Origin: Planctomycetaceae bacterium
GTDB taxonomy: Bacteria; Planctomycetota; Planctomycetia; Pirellulales; Thermoguttaceae
Assembly: GCA_031287585.1 (NCBI GenBank)
Contig: JAITST010000478.1
Location: forward strand, 1 to 5,262
DNA length: 5,262 nucleotides
Direction: 5' to 3'
Shown piece by piece: positions 1-5,084 of this stretch. How positions within the stretch are numbered: the first letter of the stretch is position 1; the number at the start of each line of letters is the position of its first letter. The notes beneath the pieces are model-generated. The model ran no database searches. It was not told where the DNA came from and saw nothing but the letters and a program-made list of their open reading frames with translations. The position numbers and the translations under genes were made by a program.

Positions 1-6
1 CACTGT

Positions 7-97
7 CAACATTTCGGGTTACGATTACATCGCGACACAAACAATTTTCAATCGTGTTCAGACAGAAAAAATTTGGACGAGTTATTCTCTGATGGAT
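7..97 (+). repeat. Left copy of a ~90-bp long inverted repeat
   Basis: This 91-base segment is the reverse complement of 4937-5025. The two copies differ by one substitution (T93 against the complement of 4941) and a two-base length change in an A run (six A here, four in the other copy). Similarity stops abruptly at position 7 on the outer side and after 97 on the inner side. The copies enclose about 4.84 kb holding all the genes of the window. No short direct repeat is visible just outside the arms, so target-site duplication is not supported. The segment may be an element terminus, a dispersed genomic repeat or a duplicated gene fragment. That the repeat exists is certain; its role is not. 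Confidence 0.93.
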
Positions 98-180
98 ACT
101 AACTTATTTTGATGCGATGGTAGCGAGCAAATTTAACGCCAAATGGATTCCCCACTAAAGTTTACACACCCTTTCCAAAC

Positions 181-194
181 CCGAAAATTTTCGG
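181..194. promoter_or_regulatory. 14-bp perfect palindrome, possible protein-binding site
   Basis: The sequence CCGAAAATTTTCGG is a perfect palindrome inside an A+T-rich stretch without genes. Its size and symmetry fit an operator for a dimeric regulator. It lies about 55 bases upstream of the promoter-like sequence at 247-276. Nothing else in 98-246 looks like a gene or an RNA, and no regulator can be assigned. Confidence 0.25.
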
Positions 195-246
195 TATCTT
201 GTAATTCCGGTGATATGTGATACACTATTCGACAGTTATTTTTTCC

Positions 247-276
247 TTAACCAAATTTTTGGAGACTGATTATAAC
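247..276 (+). promoter_or_regulatory. Putative sigma70-type promoter of the small RNA
   Basis: TTAACC at 247-252 and TATAAC at 271-276 are separated by 18 bases. They match the sigma70 consensus hexamers at four and five of six positions. Transcription would start near 283 and run into the folded region ending at 514. Promoter-like hexamers are common by chance in A+T-rich DNA, so the call leans on the structured, terminated region downstream. Confidence 0.33.
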
Positions 277-282
277 CAATTA

Positions 283-514
283 AATACATAACAAATTTAG
301 ACGAAAAGTCGTTTGTCCACACCAAAACCTTCCACGTTAAAATGAGACAAATGAGCGTTAAGCGGTGAACCTGTGTTCGCCGCTTGGATGTCTCGTATCG
401 GCTTTGCTCAACAATAGTTTTCGTCCCGCGATAGCGGGGCGTAGTCCTATTGTGGGCAAGCGGTGCTGTGGAAGGTTCCGGGTGTGGCAGTTGGCTATGC
501 CCTTTCTTTTTTTT
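283..514 (+). ncRNA. Putative structured small RNA of about 230 nt
   Basis: No convincing protein is encoded here, but the plus strand folds into nested helices. A small hairpin lies at 299-314. A 10-bp perfect closing helix pairs 326-335 with 468-477. Inside it are a hairpin at 360-370/375-385 (loop CTGT, one G-T wobble) and a longer arm pairing 404-417 with 447-459. That arm ends in an 8-bp hairpin at 422-429/434-441 with loop GATA. Directly after the closing helix comes an intrinsic terminator at 480-514, and a promoter-like sequence lies upstream at 247-276. I do not recognise signatures of tmRNA, RNase P RNA or SRP RNA. The octamer AAGCGGTG occurs at 360-367 and again at 458-465, so an alternative pairing is possible and a switch is conceivable. 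The 5' end is inferred from the promoter spacing. A cluster of intergenic palindromes not made as a discrete RNA is the main alternative. Confidence 0.42.
480..514 (+). terminator. Intrinsic terminator closing the putative small RNA
   Basis: Bases 480-488 pair with 494-502 to make a continuous 9-bp stem. It starts with three G-C pairs, contains three G-T wobbles and has a five-base loop (AGTTG). The stem is followed at once by TTTCTTTTTTTT (503-514), an excellent U-tract. Only on the plus strand does the T-run follow the hairpin, so the signal is directional. It points to a transcript arriving from the left, before the gene at 637. Confidence 0.6.
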
Positions 515-553
515 CTTGTCGTCTCGGTTACGAGAGACAAATCCGCAAAGGGT
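499..553. repeat. Hairpin downstream of the terminator
   Basis: TTGTC-G-TCTCG (516-526) pairs with CGAGAGACAA (531-540) around the loop GTTA, with one bulged G. An outer CCCTTT/AAAGGG pair (500-505 with 547-552) can extend it. It uses some of the same bases as the terminator stem, so the two would be alternatives in one RNA. The rest of 554-636 shows no feature I can support. Confidence 0.4.
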
Positions 554-636
554 AAATTACATTTCACAAAAATTCAACCCACAACCCTTTTTATTGTCCG
601 GTTATTTTAGCATAAGTCGGTACGATTCAGACAACA

Positions 637-1023
637 ATGAAGCATCAACCTTCGCATTCCCCGTTGCGAGCAATAGTTCAACCGTTACAAACACGGCTCG
701 ACGATGTATTGAAAGAATTACAGTCGATTCATCAAACATTGAAAGACCAATCAGCAAACAAACAAGTTCGCCGGACTTCAACCGTTAATGATTTCGTCGG
801 GGCTTTGCTCAGCAAATTTCCAGTACGGACTTGGACATCAGATTCGCTAGCCAAAGAGGTTGGCAACGGTTGTACAGGTGCAGCAGTAAGAAAAACAGAA
901 CAGTGGAAAGCATACCAAGAACACCGCAAAGCCGACAAAGAACAACACCGAAAACGGTCTGACATTGTGTTTGACAATCACGAAGAAATCGACGCGAGAA
1001 TAGACCGAGAAACGCGAAAATAG
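637..1023 (+). CDS. Small basic protein with helix-turn-helix-like core
   Basis: This encodes 128 residues and I do not recognise a named family. Residues 18-39 (LQTRLDDVLKELQSIHQTLK) look like an amphipathic, possibly coiled-coil helix. Residues 51-93 suit a small helix-turn-helix: a first helix near DFVGALLSKFP, a second at SDSLAKEVG and a recognition-like helix at TGAAVRKTEQWKAYQ. The C-terminal 35 residues are highly charged and basic-rich, and there is no signal peptide or membrane segment. The ATG at 637 is the first possible start after an in-frame stop at 613-615. No clear Shine-Dalgarno sequence precedes it. DNA binding and regulation of the neighbours are inferences from composition and predicted helices. 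It could also be an unrelated hypothetical protein. The gene stands alone, with 162 bases before the next reading frame. Confidence 0.6.
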   Translation: MKHQPSHSPLRAIVQPLQTRLDDVLKELQSIHQTLKDQSANKQVRRTSTVNDFVGALLSKFPVRTWTSDSLAKEVGNGCTGAAVRKTEQWKAYQEHRKADKEQHRKRSDIVFDNHEEIDARIDRETRK

Positions 1024-1185
1024 GTTGCAGTAGTTTCACGTTTGGAAAAATTTTTTAGTGATGTTTTGTAGGGGACTTGAATGAAATCGCGTGAAAATTG
1101 GTTGCGAATTTACTGTAAGTAAAAGTTAGTCTCGTGCTAGTCAGGATGAGATACCTCATGTATTCACTTTTCCCAACGTAATAAA

Positions 1186-1707
1186 ATGCCCCACTTTGAA
1201 TTGCTCAAGACATTGTTAGAAGAATCTATTTGCAAGTTTTATAAGAATGATATCTGCCTTTTAGAACGTAAAGGTGGGATGGTCCGTATGGAACGATGCG
1301 TAGTTATGCGTATCTATTATTATATGCAACGGATGCTAGACGATGACCCAAGATTTAGCGAACTTAAACATTATAATCTTGATGGTGAATACAACAGAAA
1401 TGGAACAGACCCAAAAAGAATTAGGCAGAATTCAAAAAATGGTGATATACCAGACGTAATACTACATCGTCGGCTTTCAAATGCAGATAATCTGTTGATT
1501 GTTGAATTTAAGGTACGTAATAGTACCGAACCCAGAAATCAAAATTTCGAAAATGACATAGATAAATTAATTTGTGCTACTAGTAAGGATGGTGAATTTC
1601 GTTTCTTTCTCGGAGTGTCCGTTGTGTTAACACCTAAAGACAAAAATCTACGGTATTTCCAATGCGGCAAAGAAACCACACTTGCTGAGTTGAAATGCAA
1701 AGTTTAG
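1186..1707 (+). CDS. PD-(D/E)XK nuclease-fold protein
   Basis: This 173-residue cytoplasmic protein carries the hallmarks of the restriction-endonuclease-like fold. Residues 89-90 form the PD of IPDVILHRR, and E107-F-K109 in NLLIVEFKV gives the E-x-K half of the site. E36 in the helical N-terminal part could be the first acidic residue. The pattern GEYNRNG (67-73), a following K77, PD-hydrophobic-H-R and NLL-IVE-K resembles a set of small hypothetical bacterial proteins with this core. No specific substrate is known to me, and nuclease activity is inferred from the motif. Residues 122-128 (ENDIDKL) fit the helix after the active site. The ATG at 1186 is the only ATG start after an in-frame stop at 1147-1149, and no obvious ribosome site is seen. 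Two sampled 60-base stretches hold only 20 and 19 G+C, against 37 and 31 in comparable samples from the Sel1 genes downstream. This suggests a separate origin. No methyltransferase partner is present. Confidence 0.68.
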   Translation: MPHFELLKTLLEESICKFYKNDICLLERKGGMVRMERCVVMRIYYYMQRMLDDDPRFSELKHYNLDGEYNRNGTDPKRIRQNSKNGDIPDVILHRRLSNADNLLIVEFKVRNSTEPRNQNFENDIDKLICATSKDGEFRFFLGVSVVLTPKDKNLRYFQCGKETTLAELKCKV

Positions 1708-1715
1708 ACAATGTC

Positions 1716-1867
1716 AAAACCATCATACAAAACAACAATCCATGTAAATTAGGGAATTGTGAAACGGAATGTGTGGTTTTAAAAGTAAAGGTAACTTCTA
1801 AAATTATACCCTCTGGTTTAACAAGTCAATAATTTTACGGGGCTCGTTGTTTTGAGATGATGGTTTT
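1716..1867. repeat. Long interrupted stem-loop after the nuclease-like gene
   Basis: Starting eight bases after the stop codon, 1716-1736 is complementary to 1846-1867 (20 paired positions with one small internal asymmetry). Further in, GTAAATTA (1744-1751) pairs with TAATTTTAC (1830-1838) with one bulge. Innermost, TTTTAAAAGT (1777-1786) pairs with ACTTCTAAAA (1794-1803) with one mismatch. The whole makes a 152-base fold-back. It could be a MITE-like element, a transcript-end structure or an untranslated RNA. No flanking direct repeat is visible. The following stretch 1868-1998 has only a short GAATGT/ACATTC hairpin (1895-1908) and no supportable gene. Confidence 0.6.
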
Positions 1868-1998
1868 TGGGAAGATGCTTAAATATAGTTTGAAGAATGT
1901 AAACATTCATTTTCTCAATTCGTGTTGCAGATGATACGCATGGCACAAAAAGGATGGAAGATATGTAATGACGGCAGGCAGATACGCCTGATTTCGGT

Positions 1999-2027
1999 AA
2001 TTGCGTCAAGATGTTAATGACGCAATT
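1999..2027. promoter_or_regulatory. 10-bp perfect inverted repeat upstream of the Sel1 operon
   Basis: AATTGCGTCA (1999-2008) is perfectly complementary to TGACGCAATT (2018-2027) around a nine-base spacer. It ends three bases before the candidate -35 element at 2031. It may be an operator for the operon, or a hairpin ending transcription from upstream. The bases that follow (GGATTGTTT) are only a weak T-tract, so I favour an operator slightly. Confidence 0.45.
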
Positions 2028-2030
2028 GGA

Positions 2031-2060
2031 TTGTTTAACTTACTAACGCTCATTTAGTAT
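2031..2060 (+). promoter_or_regulatory. Candidate promoter of the Sel1 operon
   Basis: TTGTTT (2031-2036) and TAGTAT (2055-2060) are separated by 18 bases and are moderate matches to sigma70 hexamers. Transcription would begin near 2067. That is downstream of the ATG at 2059 but upstream of the ATG at 2098, which agrees with 2098 as the true start. Confidence 0.33.
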
Positions 2061-2097
2061 GGGCTACAAAAATTATTTTCAGACGCAGAGAGTATGT

Positions 2098-3597
2098 ATG
2101 AAAAACGTTCAAAAAATTATGATTGGTGCAACATTAGCGTTTTGCTTTGTGTTCACGGTCTGCTTCGGGCAGAGCAACGCTGATATTGATATCAATATTG
2201 ATGACATTCGCAAATCGGCGGAACAGGGGAATGCAGCGGCGCAAAACGATCTCGGAAATTGTTATTACCACGGCGCAGGCGTTTCAAAGGATGAGGTAGA
2301 GGCGGTAAAGTGGCTTCGTAAATCGGCGGAACAGGGGAACGCAGAGGGGCAGTATAGGCTTGGCTCGTGCTATATGCTCGGCAGAGGCGTTTCAAAAGAT
2401 GAGGTAGAGGCGGTAAAATGGTGTCGCAAATCGGCGGAACAGGGGAACGCAGACGGGCAGTATAGGCTTGGCTTGTGCTATATGTCCGGCGCAGGCGTTT
2501 CAAAAGATGAGGTAGAGGCGGAAAAATGGTTTCGCAAATCGGCGGAACAGGGGAACGCAAAAGGGCAATGGAAGCTTGGCGATTGCTATCAGTCCGGCAT
2601 AGGCGTTTCAAAAGATGAGACAGAGGCGGTAAAATGGTTTCGCAAATCGGCGGAACAGGGAAATGCAGATGGGCAGTGGCAACTTGGTGTTTGCTATATG
2701 CTTGGCATGGGCGTTTCCAAAGATGGGGCAGAGGCGGTCAAATGGATTCGTAAATCGGCGGAACAAGGGAATGCAAATGTGCAGTGGCAACTTGGCGATT
2801 GCTATATGTTCAGCACAGGCGTTTCAAAAGACGAGGCAGAGGCGGTAAAATGGTATCGTAAATCGGCGGAACAGGGAAACGCAAATGGACAGATTCAACT
2901 TGGTACTTGCTATATGCTCGGCGAAGGCGTTTCAAAAGATGAAGCAGAGGCGGTAAAATGGTTTCGCAAATCGGCGGAACAGGGGAACGCAGAAGCGCAG
3001 TTTAGGCTTAGTGCTTGCTATATGGCTGGCATAGGCGTTTCAAAAGATGAGACAGAGGCGGTAAAGTGGCTTCGTAAATCGGCGGAACAGGGGGATGCAG
3101 GTGGGCAGTGGCGGCTTGGCGATTGCTATGCGTTCGGCGAAGGCGTTTCAAAAGATGAGGCAGAGGCGGTAAAATGGTTTCGTAAATCGGCAGAACAAGG
3201 GAACGCTAATGGGCAGTGGCGGCTTGGTGCTTGCTATCATTCCGGCATGGGCGTTTCAAAGGATGAGGTAGAGGCGGTAAAGTGGCTTCGTAAATCGGCG
3301 GAACAGGGGAGTGCAGGTGGGCAGTGGCGGCTTGGTGATTGCTACATGTCTGGCATAGGAGTTTCAAAAGACGAGACAGAGGCGGTAAAGTGGTATCGTA
3401 AATCGGCGGAACAGGGGAATGCAGAAGGGCAGCGGTGGCTTGGTGCTTGCTATTATCGTGGCGCAGGCGTTTCAAAAGATGAAGACGCTGCTCTTGAATG
3501 GCTTAAAAAAGCTGCTGAACAAGGGGATAAAGAGGCAATCGAATTAGGTAATAAAATCGTCAAAGAACAAGAAGAAAGGAAAAGGTCGCAACGTTGA
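2098..3597 (+). CDS. Exported Sel1-repeat protein with twelve 36-residue repeats
   Basis: The protein has 499 residues when started at ATG 2098. That start gives a clean Sec signal peptide: MKNVQK, a hydrophobic core to about residue 24, and probable cleavage near SNA-D at 28/29. A purine-rich AGAGAG lies just upstream. The in-frame ATG at 2059 would add 13 residues ahead of the signal. Residues 38-469 are twelve uninterrupted Sel1-like repeats of exactly 36 residues with the pattern RKSAEQGNA..GQ..LG.CY..G.GVSKDE.EAVKW. A thirteenth, degenerate half-repeat leads into a charged tail (KEQEERKRSQR). Sel1 repeats form right-handed alpha-solenoids that bind proteins, so a scaffold, inhibitor or immunity role in the periplasm or outside the cell is likely. 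No catalytic motif is present. Every repeat keeps one cysteine in the CY position. Unit 6 replaces the usual glycine with ST (YMFSTGV). The stop overlaps the next start, implying coupled translation with the lipase-domain gene. Confidence 0.92.
   Translation: MKNVQKIMIGATLAFCFVFTVCFGQSNADIDINIDDIRKSAEQGNAAAQNDLGNCYYHGAGVSKDEVEAVKWLRKSAEQGNAEGQYRLGSCYMLGRGVSKDEVEAVKWCRKSAEQGNADGQYRLGLCYMSGAGVSKDEVEAEKWFRKSAEQGNAKGQWKLGDCYQSGIGVSKDETEAVKWFRKSAEQGNADGQWQLGVCYMLGMGVSKDGAEAVKWIRKSAEQGNANVQWQLGDCYMFSTGVSKDEAEAVKWYRKSAEQGNANGQIQLGTCYMLGEGVSKDEAEAVKWFRKSAEQGNAEAQFRLSACYMAGIGVSKDETEAVKWLRKSAEQGDAGGQWRLGDCYAFGEGVSKDEAEAVKWFRKSAEQGNANGQWRLGACYHSGMGVSKDEVEAVKWLRKSAEQGSAGGQWRLGDCYMSGIGVSKDETEAVKWYRKSAEQGNAEGQRWLGACYYRGAGVSKDEDAALEWLKKAAEQGDKEAIELGNKIVKEQEERKRSQR
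2209..3504 (+). repeat. Twelve tandem 108-bp repeats inside the Sel1 gene
   Basis: Units begin at 2209 and recur every 108 bases through 3397, with no insertion or deletion. The block around AAATCGGCGGAACAGGG is almost unchanged at DNA level in all units, while the middle of each unit varies. Units 8-9 and 10-11 look like a two-unit (216-bp) duplication. They share an alternating ACY/DCY pattern and near-identical DNA around GCAGGTGGGCAGTGGCGG. Such high identity points to recent expansion or gene conversion, and copy number may vary between strains. Confidence 0.95.
3577..3597 (+). promoter_or_regulatory. Ribosome site and TTGA stop-start overlap
   Basis: AGGA (3577-3580) and AAGG (3582-3585) lie 8-13 bases before the TTG at 3594. 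The TTG start and the TGA stop of the upstream gene share 3594-3597. No ATG or GTG lies in frame before the signal peptide of the downstream protein, so TTG must be the start. The overlap favours translational coupling and a fixed, modest yield of the second protein. Confidence 0.75.
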
Positions 3598-4928
3598 AAC
3601 ACATTCTTTATTTTTTTGTTTTCACGGCGGTATTCACGGTTTTTGCCCAAGCGGTCGAATTTAATAAGGATACACCGATTGCTGAACTGAAAACCGCCGC
3701 CGAAAAAGGCGATGTTCCTTCGCAGATAACGTTGGGAATACGCTACCGTTACGGTATCAACGCCATCAAAGACAATATTGAAGCGAAAAAATGGTTTCAG
3801 AAAGCCGCCGAAAAAGGCAATGCGGAAGGTCAGTGCCGGTTGGCGTATTGCTATCTCACGGGTGACGGCATCATCAAAGATGAAATCAAAGCCGCACAAT
3901 GGTTTCGCAAGTCTGCCGAACAGAATTATGCCGAAGCAAAAAGCGGATTGGGATCCTGTTATCTTAACGGTATTGGAACTATTAAAGATGATATTCAAGC
4001 GGTCAAGTTGTTCCGCGAGGCATCTGATGCCGGCGATACTGAAGGGCGGTGGCGACTGGGACTATGCTTATATTATGGTATTGGAGCGATAAAAGATAAA
4101 GAGAGAGGATTAGCACTCGTCAATGATGCGGCAAGGAAAGGAGACAAAGATGCGTCCGAAGTTGCTGCCCGAATAACGTTATACGAAAAACGGGCAGCAA
4201 ACGATTCTAGTTGCCTTCTGTTAACATGGAGTGGTCGCGGCTGGAGTATTGATTTGCCGAATCCGAAAGAGCGGACGGTGATTATCGTTCACGGATTGGG
4301 ACATTCGTGTTTTACTGATTGGGTGGAGCAGATGGCAAGACAGATTCAGAATGTTGAGCCGCGAATCAACATTATGGCGGTTGACTGGTCGGTACCGCAA
4401 GATATGGTTGGTAAAGACGGTTTAAGCGGAGCAATGAATACCGCGAAACTGATTCCGGCAGTTGGGCAAGACATTGAAAGTCAGATTCACGAATTGGGAT
4501 TATCACCTGACAAGATACATATCATCGGACACAGTCACGGGGCTCACGTTTCGGGCCAAATCGGCAAACGCAGCAAAAATGCTGGACACGGCACGATTGA
4601 CCAAATTACACTGTTAGATTGTTCTACCGACGAAGTTCACGATGGTAAGAGCAATGACTGGGACAAGAACGCGGCTGGATTTATTGATAGTTATAGGACA
4701 TCGAAACTATTCTCAACGGCATATTCTGATTATGCAGATAAGAATTTCGATTTATCACGGGACGAAGACGGATTCGCGTTTGATATGTTTTTTACAGCCG
4801 CAACACTCGGAGTATGGGGACTGAAAGTATATGACGATGAGACGCGTAGTCATAATGCGGTATTGTATTGGTATATCTCAACGATGACCAAAGGCGAAAA
4901 AAACTGGGGATTATTGAAAGTGCAGTAA
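3594..4928 (+). CDS. Exported Sel1-repeat / pancreatic-lipase-like hydrolase fusion
   Basis: This 444-residue protein begins with a TTG start and a Sec signal peptide (residues 1-20, cleavage after AQA). Residues about 28-176 hold four Sel1-like repeats, followed by a fading half-repeat to about 200. From about 225 to the end is an alpha/beta hydrolase of the pancreatic lipase type. RTVIIVHGLGHS (227-238) carries the oxyanion-hole strand, TDWVEQM and MAVDWS (261-266) match family landmarks, and IIGHSHGAHVSGQIG has the nucleophile Ser314. The acid is Asp342 in ITLLDCS, in the place of the GLDPA aspartate. His420 in SHNAVLYWYIS fits the catalytic histidine. Spacing of the triad is close to that of the known enzymes. 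It should hydrolyse an ester, perhaps a lipid or phospholipid, outside the cytoplasm; the substrate is inferred. It is the second gene of an operon with the twelve-repeat protein. Sel1 solenoids in front of this lipase type are unusual to my knowledge. A lipase-fold protein with another ester substrate is the alternative. Confidence 0.88.
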   Translation: MKHILYFFVFTAVFTVFAQAVEFNKDTPIAELKTAAEKGDVPSQITLGIRYRYGINAIKDNIEAKKWFQKAAEKGNAEGQCRLAYCYLTGDGIIKDEIKAAQWFRKSAEQNYAEAKSGLGSCYLNGIGTIKDDIQAVKLFREASDAGDTEGRWRLGLCLYYGIGAIKDKERGLALVNDAARKGDKDASEVAARITLYEKRAANDSSCLLLTWSGRGWSIDLPNPKERTVIIVHGLGHSCFTDWVEQMARQIQNVEPRINIMAVDWSVPQDMVGKDGLSGAMNTAKLIPAVGQDIESQIHELGLSPDKIHIIGHSHGAHVSGQIGKRSKNAGHGTIDQITLLDCSTDEVHDGKSNDWDKNAAGFIDSYRTSKLFSTAYSDYADKNFDLSRDEDGFAFDMFFTAATLGVWGLKVYDDETRSHNAVLYWYISTMTKGEKNWGLLKVQ

Positions 4929-4936
4929 TTCTAACC

Positions 4937-5025
4937 ATCCGTCAGAGAATAACTCGTCCAAATTTTCTGTCTGAACACGATTGAAAATTGTTTGTGTCGC
5001 GATGTAATCGTAACCCGAAATGTTG
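4937..5025 (-). repeat. Right copy of the ~90-bp long inverted repeat
   Basis: This is the inverted partner of 7-97, starting eight bases after the stop codon of the lipase gene. Read on the minus strand, it stays open through both the repeat and the flanking bases (…GYDYIATQTIFNR…TENLDELFSDGW). The six-A run of the left copy would shift that frame. There is no start codon after the upstream in-frame stop, so this is not a gene by itself. A remnant of a once longer coding sequence is possible. At its outer end ACCCGA (5013-5018) can pair with TCGGGT (5048-5053) around an inner ATGTT/AACAT hairpin. Confidence 0.93.
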
Positions 5026-5084
5026 ATTATTGAACATCAAAAGCGTATCGGGTGATGCTTGTCGTCAAGGAACAACGCAAATCC

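Noticed and set aside
2..112. Open frame entering from the left edge and ending at a TGA at 110-112
   Set aside because: It has only 36 codons and no start in the window. Most of it lies in the inverted repeat, whose other copy reads in a different frame after the A run. It could be the end of a gene outside the window but cannot be supported here.
358..788. Three overlapping open frames on both strands (358-567 minus, 365-610 plus, 450-788 plus)
   Set aside because: They overlap the paired RNA helices, the T-tract and the start of the 637 gene. Their translations are low-complexity or arginine/serine-rich, with no recognisable domain.
732..1039. Minus-strand frames opposite the 128-residue gene
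   Set aside because: They are antisense shadows with no motif and unlikely composition.
1818..2009. Minus-strand 63-residue frame
   Set aside because: It has no domain or ribosome site, and it lies partly inside the fold-back and the hairpin upstream of the operon.
2059..2097. Upstream ATG at 2059 as start of the Sel1 gene
   Set aside because: It would put 13 residues ahead of a well-formed signal peptide and lies within the candidate -10 element. ATG 2098 has a purine-rich site and gives a proper signal sequence.
2209..3504. CRISPR-like array
   Set aside because: The 108-bp repeats are in frame and encode Sel1 units. There are no short repeats with unique spacers.
2192..3998. Long minus-strand and alternate plus-strand frames across the Sel1 genes
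   Set aside because: The 108-bp period carries any open frame through the repeats, so they are by-products of the tandem repeat.
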